DNA from: Weissella cibaria
GTDB taxonomy: Bacteria > Bacillota > Bacilli > Lactobacillales > Lactobacillaceae
Length of the DNA: 64,000 bases
Assembly (NCBI RefSeq): GCF_004521965.1
Contig: NZ_SDGK01000031.1
Coordinates: 1 to 64,000 of the forward strand
Direction of reading: 5' to 3'
The translations under genes and the position numbers were made by a program. The notes beneath the pieces were generated by a model. It made no database searches and had not been told where the DNA came from. It saw nothing but the letters and a program-made list of their open reading frames with translations. The stretch's first letter is position 1. Each line of letters begins with the position of its first letter. This document shows, in pieces, positions 35,799-44,350 of the stretch.

Positions 35799-35833
35799 TA
35801 GAAAGTCACGTTCAGCCATGGCGTGGCTTTTTT
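35799..35833 (+). terminator. Terminator of the metal importer operon
   Basis: AGTCACG and CGTGGCT(TTTTT) pair. Confidence 0.7.
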
Positions 35834-35913
35834 GTTGCGCTTTCGGGTCACATAAAAGTCCGATATATTGCACTTTTGGTTGAGCATTTATGCACGAACA
35901 GACGGACCTAAAT

Positions 35914-35985
35914 TGCTATAATGAAACGAAAAACCTTTTGTCTATAGGTCAAAACATGCTCAAAAAACAAGTGAATACGTTTACA
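35914..35985 (+). promoter_or_regulatory. Extended -10 promoter and candidate cre site of ndh
   Basis: TGCTATAAT (35914-35922) is an extended -10 without a clear -35. TGAATACGTTTACA (35972-35985) matches the CcpA cre consensus (TGWAANCGNTNWCA) with one mismatch. Its place about 45 bp downstream of the start of transcription would allow CcpA to block elongation when sugar is plentiful. Confidence 0.5.
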
Positions 35986-36060
35986 AATTCAATTTTCAGG
36001 TCTAAAATGGCTAATGGATTTATTTTTTATTAGTGGGATTATTATTGAGGAGATTTTTGT

Positions 36061-37737
36061 ATGGCTACTAAAAACATTGTTGTCGTCGGCGCGGGTTATT
36101 CTGGTGTCTTCACGGCACGTAAATTGGCTAAGCAATTGAAGGGTACTGATTACCAAATCGTTTTGGTTGATCGTCACTCATTCTTTACGTATATGACTGA
36201 GTTGCACGAAGTTGCAACGAAGCGTGTTGAGCCTAAACACATTCAACTTGATTTGCGTACGTTGTTCGTGCGTCAACCAAACGTTAAAATTGTGACGGCT
36301 AATCTTGAAGGCGTTGACAAGGACGCCAAGATTGTAAAGACGTCAGAAGGCGACATTGCCTACGAAAAATTGGTTTTGGCAACTGGTGGTACAACGAACA
36401 CGTTCGGTACACCAGGTGTTGAAGAATACGGCTTCACATTGTGGTCATTTGAAGAAGCAGTTAAGCTTCGTGCCCACATTGAAAAGGTTATTCGTGAAGG
36501 CGCCATGGAATTGGATCCCGCTAAGCGTGAAGCAAAGTTGCGTATCGCAGTGGTTGGTTCCGGATTCACGGGTGTTGAATTGGCAGGTGAGTTGATTGAA
36601 CAACGTCGCGAATTAGCCGAAGCTAACAACTTGGATGAATCAGAAATTAAGATTGATGTTATCGAAGCCGCACCAACAATTTTGAATATGCTTGCAAATC
36701 GTAAGTTGGCTGACAAGGGTGAGCAATACATGATTAATCATGGGATTAACTTGCGTAAGTCTGCTGGTGTTGTTGAAGTTAAGGAAAGTGCTGCTGTCTT
36801 GAAGGACGGCACAGAAGTTCCAACTGAGACATTGGTTTGGACGGCTGGTGTTAAGGCAAAGGAACAAGGCTCACTTTGGGGCTTGGAACAAGGGCCTGCT
36901 GGTCGCTTTATGGCTGATGAATACTCACGCGCCAAGGGCGAAGAAGATATCTATGTCGTTGGTGACGTAGCTGCTTATCAAGAACCTGCCCGTACAGTTG
37001 CGGACAACCCACGTTCAGGTTGGACGCCACAAACGGTTGAGGGTGGTGAATCAGCTGCAAACACGGCTGTCCCTAACATTGTGTATGACTTGACTGGTAA
37101 GGGTTCACGTAAGGCATTTAGGGGCCACTACCAAGGATATGCCGTTTCAATAGGTGCTCACTACACAGTAGGTATCGCGGAACAATTTGGTAGCATGAAG
37201 TTTGGTAAGAATGGTATTCCACTCACGGGATTCTTTGCCAACATGTTTAAGCACGTGATTAACTTGTACTTCTTTACGCAAATCACGAGTGGTTACCACA
37301 TTTTCCACTACATGATGGACGAATTCTTCCGTACGCCAAACGGTCGTACGCCATTCTTTGGCTGGACGTCGCGTATGGGTAACGTTTTGTGGTCATTGCC
37401 ACTTCGGATTGTTGTTGGAATCTTGTGGATTCAAGCGGGTGCTGCTTTGAATGGTGGTGTCGGTGTATTGGCTTCACTTGTTGGTTGGTTGATTACATTT
37501 GGCTTGTTCACGTCATTGGCTTCATTCGTTGCCTTTGTGACGGGATTGGTTATGTTGATTGCTGGTCAAAGTGTTGCTGGATCTGCTATCTTGATGACGT
37601 TTGCTTCATTGGCCTTAATGAACGGTGCGGGACGCACGGTTGGTTTGGACTACTGGGTCGTGCCATTCCTTGAAAAGTCATTGGGACGTAGCTTGTACGG
37701 TAAGCACGAGTCACGTTACAACGATTTGAAAAAGTAA
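36061..37737 (+). CDS. ndh: Type II NADH dehydrogenase with C-terminal membrane domain
   Basis: A 558-residue protein. Residues 1-400 are a two-dinucleotide-fold NDH-2 (VVVGAGYSGVFTARKLAKQL for FAD; VVGSGFTGVELAGELIEQR for NADH; VVGDVAAY near the FAD pyrophosphate). Residues about 435-540 add four hydrophobic helices resembling DoxX-like segments, whereas classic NDH-2 is a roughly 400-residue peripheral protein. Comparable Ndh with membrane tails occur in Firmicutes, including forms used for extracellular electron transfer, but no fmnA/B, pplA or demethylmenaquinone genes are next to it. It would move electrons from NADH to membrane quinone. Monocistronic, ending in a terminator. Confidence 0.9.
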   Translation: MATKNIVVVGAGYSGVFTARKLAKQLKGTDYQIVLVDRHSFFTYMTELHEVATKRVEPKHIQLDLRTLFVRQPNVKIVTANLEGVDKDAKIVKTSEGDIAYEKLVLATGGTTNTFGTPGVEEYGFTLWSFEEAVKLRAHIEKVIREGAMELDPAKREAKLRIAVVGSGFTGVELAGELIEQRRELAEANNLDESEIKIDVIEAAPTILNMLANRKLADKGEQYMINHGINLRKSAGVVEVKESAAVLKDGTEVPTETLVWTAGVKAKEQGSLWGLEQGPAGRFMADEYSRAKGEEDIYVVGDVAAYQEPARTVADNPRSGWTPQTVEGGESAANTAVPNIVYDLTGKGSRKAFRGHYQGYAVSIGAHYTVGIAEQFGSMKFGKNGIPLTGFFANMFKHVINLYFFTQITSGYHIFHYMMDEFFRTPNGRTPFFGWTSRMGNVLWSLPLRIVVGILWIQAGAALNGGVGVLASLVGWLITFGLFTSLASFVAFVTGLVMLIAGQSVAGSAILMTFASLALMNGAGRTVGLDYWVVPFLEKSLGRSLYGKHESRYNDLKK

Positions 37738-37746
37738 ATTGTAGCT

Positions 37747-37784
37747 AAAAAAGCTCGTCGATTTTTAGGTCGACGAGCTTTTTA
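37747..37784. terminator. Bidirectional terminator
   Basis: AAAAAAGCTCGTCGA and TCGACGAGCTTTTT pair. It serves ndh and the convergent methyltransferase gene. Confidence 0.85.
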
Positions 37785-38375
37785 CATATGCTGAGAGGCA
37801 TAGAAGGCGGCAATGATTCCGTGAGCGACACTCACATTGATCGAACGAACACTACCGTATTGTGGGATATAAATCATGGCATCAGCTGCCACAATGAGAT
37901 CGTCAGCTAAGCCGAGCCGTTCTTCACCGAAAAGAAAGGCCGATTTTGCCGGGAAGATCACGTTATATAACGACTGCGGTTGGTAACCTAGTGTGTTGTC
38001 GACGGCATAAATGGTATAGCCATCAGTATGTAATTGGTCAAAAACAGCTTGGTAATCAGTTACCCGCCGATGTTCAATGTGCTCATAATTTTGTGTGCCT
38101 AAAGACCCGCGTCGGTCCCATTTTTTGATGCCTTCAGGAGCGTCAGGAATAGCCGGGTTTTCAGGGTTTAAAAAAATGAGCTTGCGCATACCAAAGGCGT
38201 TGCTGTTACGTACGGCAGAAGCTTTGTTGAAGTCGTGGCTGAGGTTTTGCATGATTGAAATCATTTCGCCTCGGCGTTGGTCAAGGTCAGAGCGGATTTC
38301 ATCGTCGGACCTGCCTTTGTAAAAGTCCGTCACATTACGATAATCGGCTGACCGGGTTAAATCAATATCAGACAT
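37782..38375 (-). CDS. TrmH/SpoU-family RNA 2'-O-methyltransferase
   Basis: A 197-residue protein. The knotted SAM domain is shown by NLSHDFNKASAVRNSNAFG, FLFGEERLGLADDL and IPQYGSVRSINVSVAHGIIAAF. It probably methylates ribose in tRNA; the precise position cannot be assigned. The start is at the ATG at 38375 with AGAGGA upstream; 39 bp of extra open frame lies before it. Confidence 0.85.
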   Translation of the reverse strand: MSDIDLTRSADYRNVTDFYKGRSDDEIRSDLDQRRGEMISIMQNLSHDFNKASAVRNSNAFGMRKLIFLNPENPAIPDAPEGIKKWDRRGSLGTQNYEHIEHRRVTDYQAVFDQLHTDGYTIYAVDNTLGYQPQSLYNVIFPAKSAFLFGEERLGLADDLIVAADAMIYIPQYGSVRSINVSVAHGIIAAFYASQHM

Positions 38376-38491
38376 AATGGTAATCCTCTGTCTTCTATTG
38401 TAACCGACAAACAAACATCCTCAAACTAAACAAAAGCAAGCGGTTGTTTGTTATTATTGTAAGTATTAGAAAATAAAAAGGGGGCGCAAAC

Positions 38492-39334
38492 ATGACGCCA
38501 ATTATTGAGTTGTCACACGTGACTTACTCATATCCTAATAGTGACACCCCAGCGTTGAACGATTTATCGTTGACGATTAATCAAGGTGAGTGGGTGGCAA
38601 TTATTGGACATAATGGGTCAGGTAAGTCGACCTTAGCAAAATTATTGAATTACCTATTGGCGCCCACTGCAGGAGATATCACGATTGCCGGGACGCCGGT
38701 GACAGAAGAGAATATGTGGGACATTCGCGACATGGTTGGCATGGTGTTCCAAAACCCTGATAACCAATTTGTTGGCGCAACGGTTGCTGATGATGTGGCG
38801 TTCGGGCTTGAAAATCGAGGTATTGCCCGCGATGAAATGATTACACGAGTGCAAGCAGCGTTGACTGAGGTCCAAATGGCGGCGTTTGCTGACCGCGAAC
38901 CGGCCCGTTTATCAGGTGGACAGAAGCAACGTGTTGCGATTGCATCGGTTCTTGCGATTCAACCGAAAATTTTGATTCTTGATGAAGCGACAGCCATGTT
39001 AGATCCTAAGGGACGGCGTGAAATGATTGCGTTGGTGCACGAACTGAAGACCCGGATGGGGGATGAATTGACCGTCTTATCAATTACCCATGATATTGAA
39101 GAAGCGGCGAGCGCTGATTATGTCGTGGTCATTAATGATGGTGATTTGATTGAGACGGGCGCACCAGCACAGGTTTTTGCAAATGCGGATAAGCTGCGCA
39201 AGTATGGCTTAGCCGTCCCATTTGCTGAGCAACTTAAGGAAAAATTGCGGGAACGTGGCATTGACGTCCCTGCGTCATATTTGACGACAGAAGGGATGGT
39301 AGATTGGTTATGGCAATCAATTTCAACCAAGTAG
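38492..39334 (+). CDS. ecfA1: ECF transporter ATPase EcfA1
   Basis: A 280-residue ABC ATPase. Walker A is GHNGSGKST, the Q-loop is in VGMVFQNPDNQFVGATVADD, the signature LSGGQKQR, Walker B ILILDEATAMLD. QNPDNQ is typical of A1 subunits. It forms the energising module with EcfA2 and EcfT, shared by several vitamin or metal S components encoded elsewhere. Confidence 0.95.
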   Translation: MTPIIELSHVTYSYPNSDTPALNDLSLTINQGEWVAIIGHNGSGKSTLAKLLNYLLAPTAGDITIAGTPVTEENMWDIRDMVGMVFQNPDNQFVGATVADDVAFGLENRGIARDEMITRVQAALTEVQMAAFADREPARLSGGQKQRVAIASVLAIQPKILILDEATAMLDPKGRREMIALVHELKTRMGDELTVLSITHDIEEAASADYVVVINDGDLIETGAPAQVFANADKLRKYGLAVPFAEQLKEKLRERGIDVPASYLTTEGMVDWLWQSISTK

Positions 39335-40176
39335 GATTTACGTATCAATTAGATACACCATTCGCGGCCCAAGGTCTGCATGATGTCAATTTTACGATGC
39401 CAGAGGGTAAGTTTACGGCTGTGATTGGTCACACCGGATCAGGTAAATCTACGATGGTGCAACATTTAGATGGCTTAGTTATCCCGACAGTTGGAGAGAT
39501 AACAATCGCCGAGCAACGGATTGTGCCAACGACGAAACCCAAAGAGTTGAATAAGATGCGTGCACACGTCGGGTTAGTATTTCAATTTCCAGAAGCACAA
39601 CTATTTGAACAAACAGTTTTAAAAGACGTGATGTTTGGACCGAAGAATTTTGGCAAGACGGCTGCTGAAGCTGAAGCAGCTGCAAAGCGCGCACTTCGAA
39701 CGGTTGGGATGGCTGAAAAGTACGATGACCGCTCGCCTTTTGAATTATCAGGTGGTCAAATGCGCCGAGTCGCCATTGCTGGTGTGCTTGCAATGGAACC
39801 AGATTTGTTGATTCTAGATGAGCCGACGGCTGGACTGGATCCGGCAGGGCAAGAAGAATTAATGACTTTGTTCGCACGTCTACAAAAGGAGCGCCACTTA
39901 ACGGTTGTATTAATTACACACCAGATGGAGTATGTGGCACAATATGCCGATCATGTGGTTGTTTTTGAAGGTGGGACGGTCGTCAAAGAAGGCACACCAG
40001 CCAATATTTTTGATGACGTGGCTTGGTTGCAAGAGAAACAACTTGATGTACCAATTGCCAAGCAATTTGCCGATAAATTGGCTACAAAAGGTGTCACCTT
40101 AGATGCTGTGTTGGATATCGATGCGCTGGTTGATCAATTAGCCAAGCAGTTAGGAGGGTCAACACATGTTCACTAA
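39310..40176 (+). CDS. ecfA2: ECF transporter ATPase EcfA2
   Basis: A 288-residue ATPase. Walker A is GHTGSGKST, LVFQFPEAQLFEQTV is the A2-type Q-loop, the signature is LSGGQMRRV and Walker B LLILDEPTAGLD. ATG 39310 lies inside ecfA1 (25-bp overlap), so translation is coupled. A TTG two codons upstream is an unlikely alternative. Confidence 0.95.
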   Translation: MAINFNQVGFTYQLDTPFAAQGLHDVNFTMPEGKFTAVIGHTGSGKSTMVQHLDGLVIPTVGEITIAEQRIVPTTKPKELNKMRAHVGLVFQFPEAQLFEQTVLKDVMFGPKNFGKTAAEAEAAAKRALRTVGMAEKYDDRSPFELSGGQMRRVAIAGVLAMEPDLLILDEPTAGLDPAGQEELMTLFARLQKERHLTVVLITHQMEYVAQYADHVVVFEGGTVVKEGTPANIFDDVAWLQEKQLDVPIAKQFADKLATKGVTLDAVLDIDALVDQLAKQLGGSTHVH

Positions 40177-40966
40177 TATGATTATTGGCCGTTATATGCC
40201 GGGGAATTCTTGGATTCATCGTTTGGATGCTCGGACAAAATTGATTTTGAGTGTTGCTTTCATTTTCGTTGTATTCTGTGCGAATAATGTGGCGGGGTAT
40301 GTCGTGGCGATTGCGTTCACGTTACTATCGATTTTGTTGACGGGACTTGGTGTGGGCGTCTTTATTCGCGGCGTTCGACCACTGATGTTTTTGATGTTTA
40401 TCACAACCCTATTGCAATTATTCTTTGTTCAAACTGGTGATGTCCTGTGGCATTGGTTTTTTTTAACCGTCACCACTGGTGGTGTGACGAATAGTATCGC
40501 GGTCTTTGTCCGCTTTATGTTGATTATTATGTTTTCAACCATCTTGACGTTAACAACGCAACCGTTGGCAGTCGCTGATGCGATGGAGAGTCTATTGCAA
40601 CCCTTGAAGAAGGTTGGCTTCCCAGTGGCTGAATTGGCGTTAATGCTATCGATTGCGCTTCGTTTCGTACCAACACTGATGGATGAAGCCGAGTCGATTA
40701 TGAACGCACAACGTGCCCGTGGGGTTGAATTTAATGAGGGTAATATTATTAGTCGCATTAAGGCGTTTGTGCCACTCCTGATTCCTTTGTTTATCAACGC
40801 AATCAAGCGCGCAATTGAATTGGGGGATGCCATGGAAGCCCGGGGTTATCGTGGTGGTGATAATCGAACGAAGTACCGTGTCTTAACTTGGCAAAAGCAA
40901 GATACAATTGCGGTAATTGGGTTCATTGTGTTTACGGTGTTACTTATCGCGACTAAATGGCTATAA
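40166..40966 (+). CDS. ecfT: ECF transporter transmembrane subunit EcfT
   Basis: A 266-residue membrane protein with about five to six helices. SWIHRLDARTKL at the N terminus and the two Ala-Arg-Gly coupling motifs (AQRARGVEF and AMEARGYRGG) that touch the ATPases are present. It overlaps ecfA2 by 11 bp, with AGGAGGG as RBS. Confidence 0.95.
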   Translation: MFTNMIIGRYMPGNSWIHRLDARTKLILSVAFIFVVFCANNVAGYVVAIAFTLLSILLTGLGVGVFIRGVRPLMFLMFITTLLQLFFVQTGDVLWHWFFLTVTTGGVTNSIAVFVRFMLIIMFSTILTLTTQPLAVADAMESLLQPLKKVGFPVAELALMLSIALRFVPTLMDEAESIMNAQRARGVEFNEGNIISRIKAFVPLLIPLFINAIKRAIELGDAMEARGYRGGDNRTKYRVLTWQKQDTIAVIGFIVFTVLLIATKWL

Positions 40967-40989
40967 AAATAAAGTAAGAGGTGTTGAAT

Positions 40990-41739
40990 ATGCCGCGCTA
41001 TAAAGCGACAATTTCATACGATGGCACTGAATTTTACGGGTGGCAGGTGCAACCTGGGAAACGAACAGTGCAATTAGAAATGGAGAAAGTCGTCAATAAG
41101 ATGGCTAAAAATCCAGCAGACCACATTCGTGTGCAAGGCTCGGGACGAACTGATGCGCGAGTACACGCGCAAGGGCAAGTTGTCCATTTTGATTTACCGT
41201 TTGATATTCCAAACGAAGCGGTTCGAAAAGGGCTATCGACCATGTTGCCTTATGACATTGGCATTAAGTCAGTTGAAAGGGTTGATGAGTCATTTCACGC
41301 ACAATTTAGTGCACATAATAAGACATATCGCTATCGCTTGTCGACGACGGAGTTCATCGATCCCTTTAAGCGCAATTACACGGGGCATTGGCACCGGCGC
41401 ATTGATACGTCATTGATGCAGCAAGCGATTGGGGATTACGTGGGCGAACACGATTGGTTAAGTTTTGTTGCTTCTGGTTTCCAGCAGAAAACAACGGTGC
41501 GTACGGTCTATTCTGCTAAGATGTGGGAGAAACCGGAAGAGGACGAAATTTGGTTTGAATTTACCGGGAATGGTTTTTTGTATAATCAAATTCGTATCAT
41601 GGTCGGCGTTTTGCTGGAAATTGGTAACGGATCACGGCCAGGTGATGACATTCAGCGATTATTTGCGGTGAAAGATCGGCAACAAGCACGATTTACAGCG
41701 CCAGCACAGGGTCTCTATTTAATGTCAGTTGACTATTAA
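40990..41739 (+). CDS. truA: tRNA pseudouridine(38-40) synthase TruA
   Basis: A 249-residue enzyme. The catalytic Asp is in GSGRTDARVHAQGQV; YDGTEFYGWQVQPGKRTVQ and FLYNQIRIMVGVLLEIG are further family motifs. ATG 40990 follows AAGAGGTG. It lies between ecfT and rplM as in other Firmicutes. Confidence 0.95.
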   Translation: MPRYKATISYDGTEFYGWQVQPGKRTVQLEMEKVVNKMAKNPADHIRVQGSGRTDARVHAQGQVVHFDLPFDIPNEAVRKGLSTMLPYDIGIKSVERVDESFHAQFSAHNKTYRYRLSTTEFIDPFKRNYTGHWHRRIDTSLMQQAIGDYVGEHDWLSFVASGFQQKTTVRTVYSAKMWEKPEEDEIWFEFTGNGFLYNQIRIMVGVLLEIGNGSRPGDDIQRLFAVKDRQQARFTAPAQGLYLMSVDY

Positions 41740-41785
41740 AAAACACGAAAACAATTAAATAGTTCAAATCTAGGGCGTATTTCCG

Positions 41786-41905
41786 TTGACGTTTTGGTTG
41801 AAAAAAGGTAAGATTAATCTCGGTATTGTTTACCACACCGCAATGGGAATGTCCTGGTACGACTTTTTTAATTATTGGTAAAGTAAACAAACAGAATATT
41901 GGAGG
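41786..41905 (+). ncRNA. rplM promoter and probable L13 leader
   Basis: TTGACG (41786-41791) and TAAGAT (41809-41814) are 17 bp apart. The leader after it contains a conserved-looking CACACCGCAATGGGAATGTCCTGGTA run split by short stems, as in the L13 leader family, then a T-run (TTTTTTA). Autoregulation by L13 is expected from the family. Confidence 0.5.
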
Positions 41906-41913
41906 AAATTTCC

Positions 41914-42357
41914 ATGCGTACAACTTATATGGCAAAGCCAGGTGAGATCGATCGCAAGTGGTACGTCATCGATGCAACTGATATTGCATTGGGACGTTTG
42001 TCAACTGTCGTAGCATCAATCTTGCGTGGTAAGAACAAGCCTACTTTCACGCCAAACGTCGACACGGGTGATAACGTTATCGTCATCAACGCCGAAAAGG
42101 TCGCTTTGACTGGTAAGAAGGCAACAGACAAGATTTACTACCACCACTCAAACCACCCAGGTGGATTGAAGGAGCGCAAGGCCGGTGATTTGCGAGAGAA
42201 GAACCCACAACGTTTGATCGAGCTTTCAGTTCACGGTATGTTGCCAAAGGGTACTCTTGGTCGCCAACAAGGTTTGAAGTTGCACGTGTTTGCTGGTTCA
42301 GAGCACACACACGCAGCACAAAACCCTGAAGTGTTGGATATCACTAACCTTATTTAA
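41914..42357 (+). CDS. rplM: 50S ribosomal protein L13
   Basis: A 147-residue protein. [20 protein letters not shown] and [15 protein letters not shown] are diagnostic. ATG 41914 follows GGAGGAAAT; a TTG 15 bp upstream overlaps this RBS. Confidence 0.97.
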   Translation: MRTTYMAKPGEIDRKWYVIDATDIALGRLSTVVASILRGKNKPTFTPNVDTGDNVIVINAEKVALTGKKATDKIYYHHSNHPGGLKERKAGDLREKNPQRLIELSVHGMLPKGTLGRQQGLKLHVFAGSEHTHAAQNPEVLDITNLI

Positions 42358-42382
42358 TTTAACGAAAGGAGAATAGTTAATT

Positions 42383-42775
42383 ATGGCTCAAGTACAATAC
42401 TACGGAACTGGCCGTCGTAAGAACTCTGTTGCCCGCGTACGTTTGGTACCTGGTAACGGTAACATCACGATCAACGGTCGTTCAGCTGAACAATACATTC
42501 CTTTCGCTAACTTGCGTGAGGTTATGGTACAACCATTCAATGTTACTGAAACTCTAGGAAACTACGATGTTTTGGTTAACGTAAACGGTGGTGGTTTCTC
42601 AGGTCAATCTGGTGCCATCCGTCACGGTATCTCACGTGCTTTGTTGCAAGTGGATCCTGACTTCCGTGCAGCTTTGAAGAAGGCTGGATTGTTGACTCGT
42701 GACGCTCGTATGAAGGAGCGTAAGAAGCCAGGTTTGAAGAAGGCCCGTAAGGCTTCACAATTCTCAAAGCGTTAA
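42383..42775 (+). CDS. rpsI: 30S ribosomal protein S9
   Basis: A 130-residue protein. [19 protein letters not shown] opens it and [18 protein letters not shown] is the basic tail reaching the decoding centre. The last codons and stop (TCA AAG CGT TAA) lie inside the 16-bp attachment core of the mobile element, so integration leaves the protein unchanged. Confidence 0.97.
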   Translation: MAQVQYYGTGRRKNSVARVRLVPGNGNITINGRSAEQYIPFANLREVMVQPFNVTETLGNYDVLVNVNGGGFSGQSGAIRHGISRALLQVDPDFRAALKKAGLLTRDARMKERKKPGLKKARKASQFSKR

Positions 42776-42777
42776 TC
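42762..42777 (+). repeat. attL core in the 3' end of rpsI
   Basis: TCTCAAAGCGTTAATC is identical to 54728-54743 and spans the last three codons and stop of rpsI. Confidence 0.9.
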
Positions 42778-42818
42778 AAAAGGCTTACAAATCCCGCTGT
42801 ATCAACGTTTTCGGAATT

Positions 42819-42842
42819 GTGTGGAGCGAGCTATGGAGCGAG
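42819..42842 (+). repeat. Left-end arm-type repeats
   Basis: Two copies of TRTGGAGCGAG (42820-42830 and 42832-42842) mirror ATGGAGCGA and TGTGGAGCGAG at 54615-54636. An ATCAACGTTT at 42801 is matched in inverted form by AAACGTTGAT at 54679. These are probable integrase/excisionase binding sites. Confidence 0.55.
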
Positions 42843-42872
42843 TTCTATTCAAATTTGCGATTTAACGACATT

Positions 42873-42908
42873 AAAAGCATCTATTACTTCGGTAGTAGGT
42901 GCTTTTTT
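42873..42908. terminator. Terminator at the left end of the element (rpsI-like copy)
   Basis: AAAAGCATCTATTAC-TTCG-GTAGTAGGTGCTTTTTT closely resembles the terminator at 54788-54824, which would be the original rpsI terminator. The element thus restores a terminator for rpsI after insertion; it can also serve the integrase transcript. Confidence 0.8.
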
Positions 42909-42913
42909 GTTAT

Positions 42914-43981
42914 CTATTGAGCTTCGTTTAAAAAGTCGATGGCGAGCGCATCTTGCTTCATTTTTGACTCAGGCATCAAAGATAAATAAAATTTTTGCGT
43001 CGTTACAATGTCTTGATGGCCAAGACGCTTGGAAATGTACATGACGGCTTGATCCATGTTCGATTCACCAAACTTGGCAAATATATAAGATGCATGTGAG
43101 TCTCGTAAACCATGAAAAGTGGTCTGCTCAATTCCAATACGGTCAAGCAACTCATGGAGCAATCCGGCCTGTTTGAAGTCATCATCGTCAAATATTCGTC
43201 CCTTTTCATTAGCTGGAATTGCCTTGATTAGGTTAAAAACTCGTTCACTAATTGAAACAGTTCGACGGGAACTTGCGGTTTTCATGCTAAGGTCATCTGA
43301 ATCGGGGCTGAGTGACTTTGTAAATGAAATTTCAAAACTATCAGTTAATAAGTCAGATGGTGTCAATGCAAGTAGTTCACCGCGACGAGCGCCCGTCTCA
43401 GTTGCTAGTAAAACAAGAAGATTAAACTTAACATCAACGTTATCGAACAGGTAAGAACGTAGCTTATTGAATTCGGTCATTGTTAATGCACGATTCAACT
43501 TTTTAGCTGACTTTTTGCCGTGAGCCTTTAAGGCTCGAGTGATGTCATGGGTTATTTTGCGTTGTAGCAGCGCATAACGTAAGACACGACGAACTTTTTT
43601 AAGATATTCTTCGATTGTCTTTTGGGCAACGGTTTTTCCATATTCATCTAAGATAGTTTGGATTTTGCGTAAGTCTTCGAAGTCGGCAAGGGTGTAACCC
43701 TCAAATAGTCGATGGTTAATGCGACCGGCATTGTAGTAATTCTTATATGAACTTTCTGCAATGGCTGGGGCCTGAATATCATGGAACCATTCATCATATA
43801 CATCAGTAAATAGTTCATCCCGACCGGTGATTTTTACGCCGTTCATTTTTGCTTGTTCGTTTTCAAGTGCCCAATGTTTTGCATCGGTCTTATTTGAAAA
43901 TGACTTGCTTTTGAGTTTGCCTTCGCCAATGTATACTCGAGCGCGAATTTTGCCGTTTCTTAATTTTTCGTAATATGCCAT
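42914..43981 (-). CDS. int: Tyrosine recombinase (integrase)
   Basis: A 355-residue phage/ICE-type integrase. An arm-binding N-terminal domain (KIRARVYIGEGKLKSKSF) and a SAM-like core-binding domain precede the catalytic domain with R199 (TGARRGELLAL), H290-x-x-R293 (FHGLRDSHASY), H322 (RLGHQDI) and nucleophile Y332 (TQKFYLSL). All catalytic residues are intact. Start ATG 43981 follows AAAGGATT. It should recombine the 16-bp core at rpsI. Confidence 0.95.
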   Translation of the reverse strand: MAYYEKLRNGKIRARVYIGEGKLKSKSFSNKTDAKHWALENEQAKMNGVKITGRDELFTDVYDEWFHDIQAPAIAESSYKNYYNAGRINHRLFEGYTLADFEDLRKIQTILDEYGKTVAQKTIEEYLKKVRRVLRYALLQRKITHDITRALKAHGKKSAKKLNRALTMTEFNKLRSYLFDNVDVKFNLLVLLATETGARRGELLALTPSDLLTDSFEISFTKSLSPDSDDLSMKTASSRRTVSISERVFNLIKAIPANEKGRIFDDDDFKQAGLLHELLDRIGIEQTTFHGLRDSHASYIFAKFGESNMDQAVMYISKRLGHQDIVTTQKFYLSLMPESKMKQDALAIDFLNEAQ

Positions 43982-44082
43982 AATTGGAATCCTTTCAGGA
44001 CTCCACACTTTGCTTGCGTTGTCATTGTAGCATTAAGTGCGGGTGTTTAAAATATGTATCCGGCACAAGGCCGGTATCACTA

Positions 44083-44277
44083 TTAATAGTGATAATCTGC
44101 TTGATTAGAGATGAACTCCATCAATAATGGGTAAGGGTACCGCGTCTCACTACCAATTTTTAAGGACTTCAACGCGGGATTTGATCGGAAATATTTGTCG
44201 AAGCTGTTGACTGAAATTCCAAGAATCTCAGCAGCTTCTTTTCGATTCAATAGAATGTGATTATTATTTGATTCCAT
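44083..44277 (-). CDS. Excisionase-like small DNA-binding protein
   Basis: A 64-residue protein with a MerR/excisionase-type helix-turn-helix (LLNRKEAAEILGISVNSFDKYF) and a wing ending in IGSETRYPYPLLMEFI. Size and place between int and rep fit an Xis that steers the integrase to excision. No catalytic features. Confidence 0.75.
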   Translation of the reverse strand: MESNNNHILLNRKEAAEILGISVNSFDKYFRSNPALKSLKIGSETRYPYPLLMEFISNQADYHY

Positions 44278-44350
44278 GTTTCAGCTCCTATGGAATGTCG
44301 GAACTTGAATTCAGCTCATGCTATAATCAAGACGGCATTTAAATCAGATG

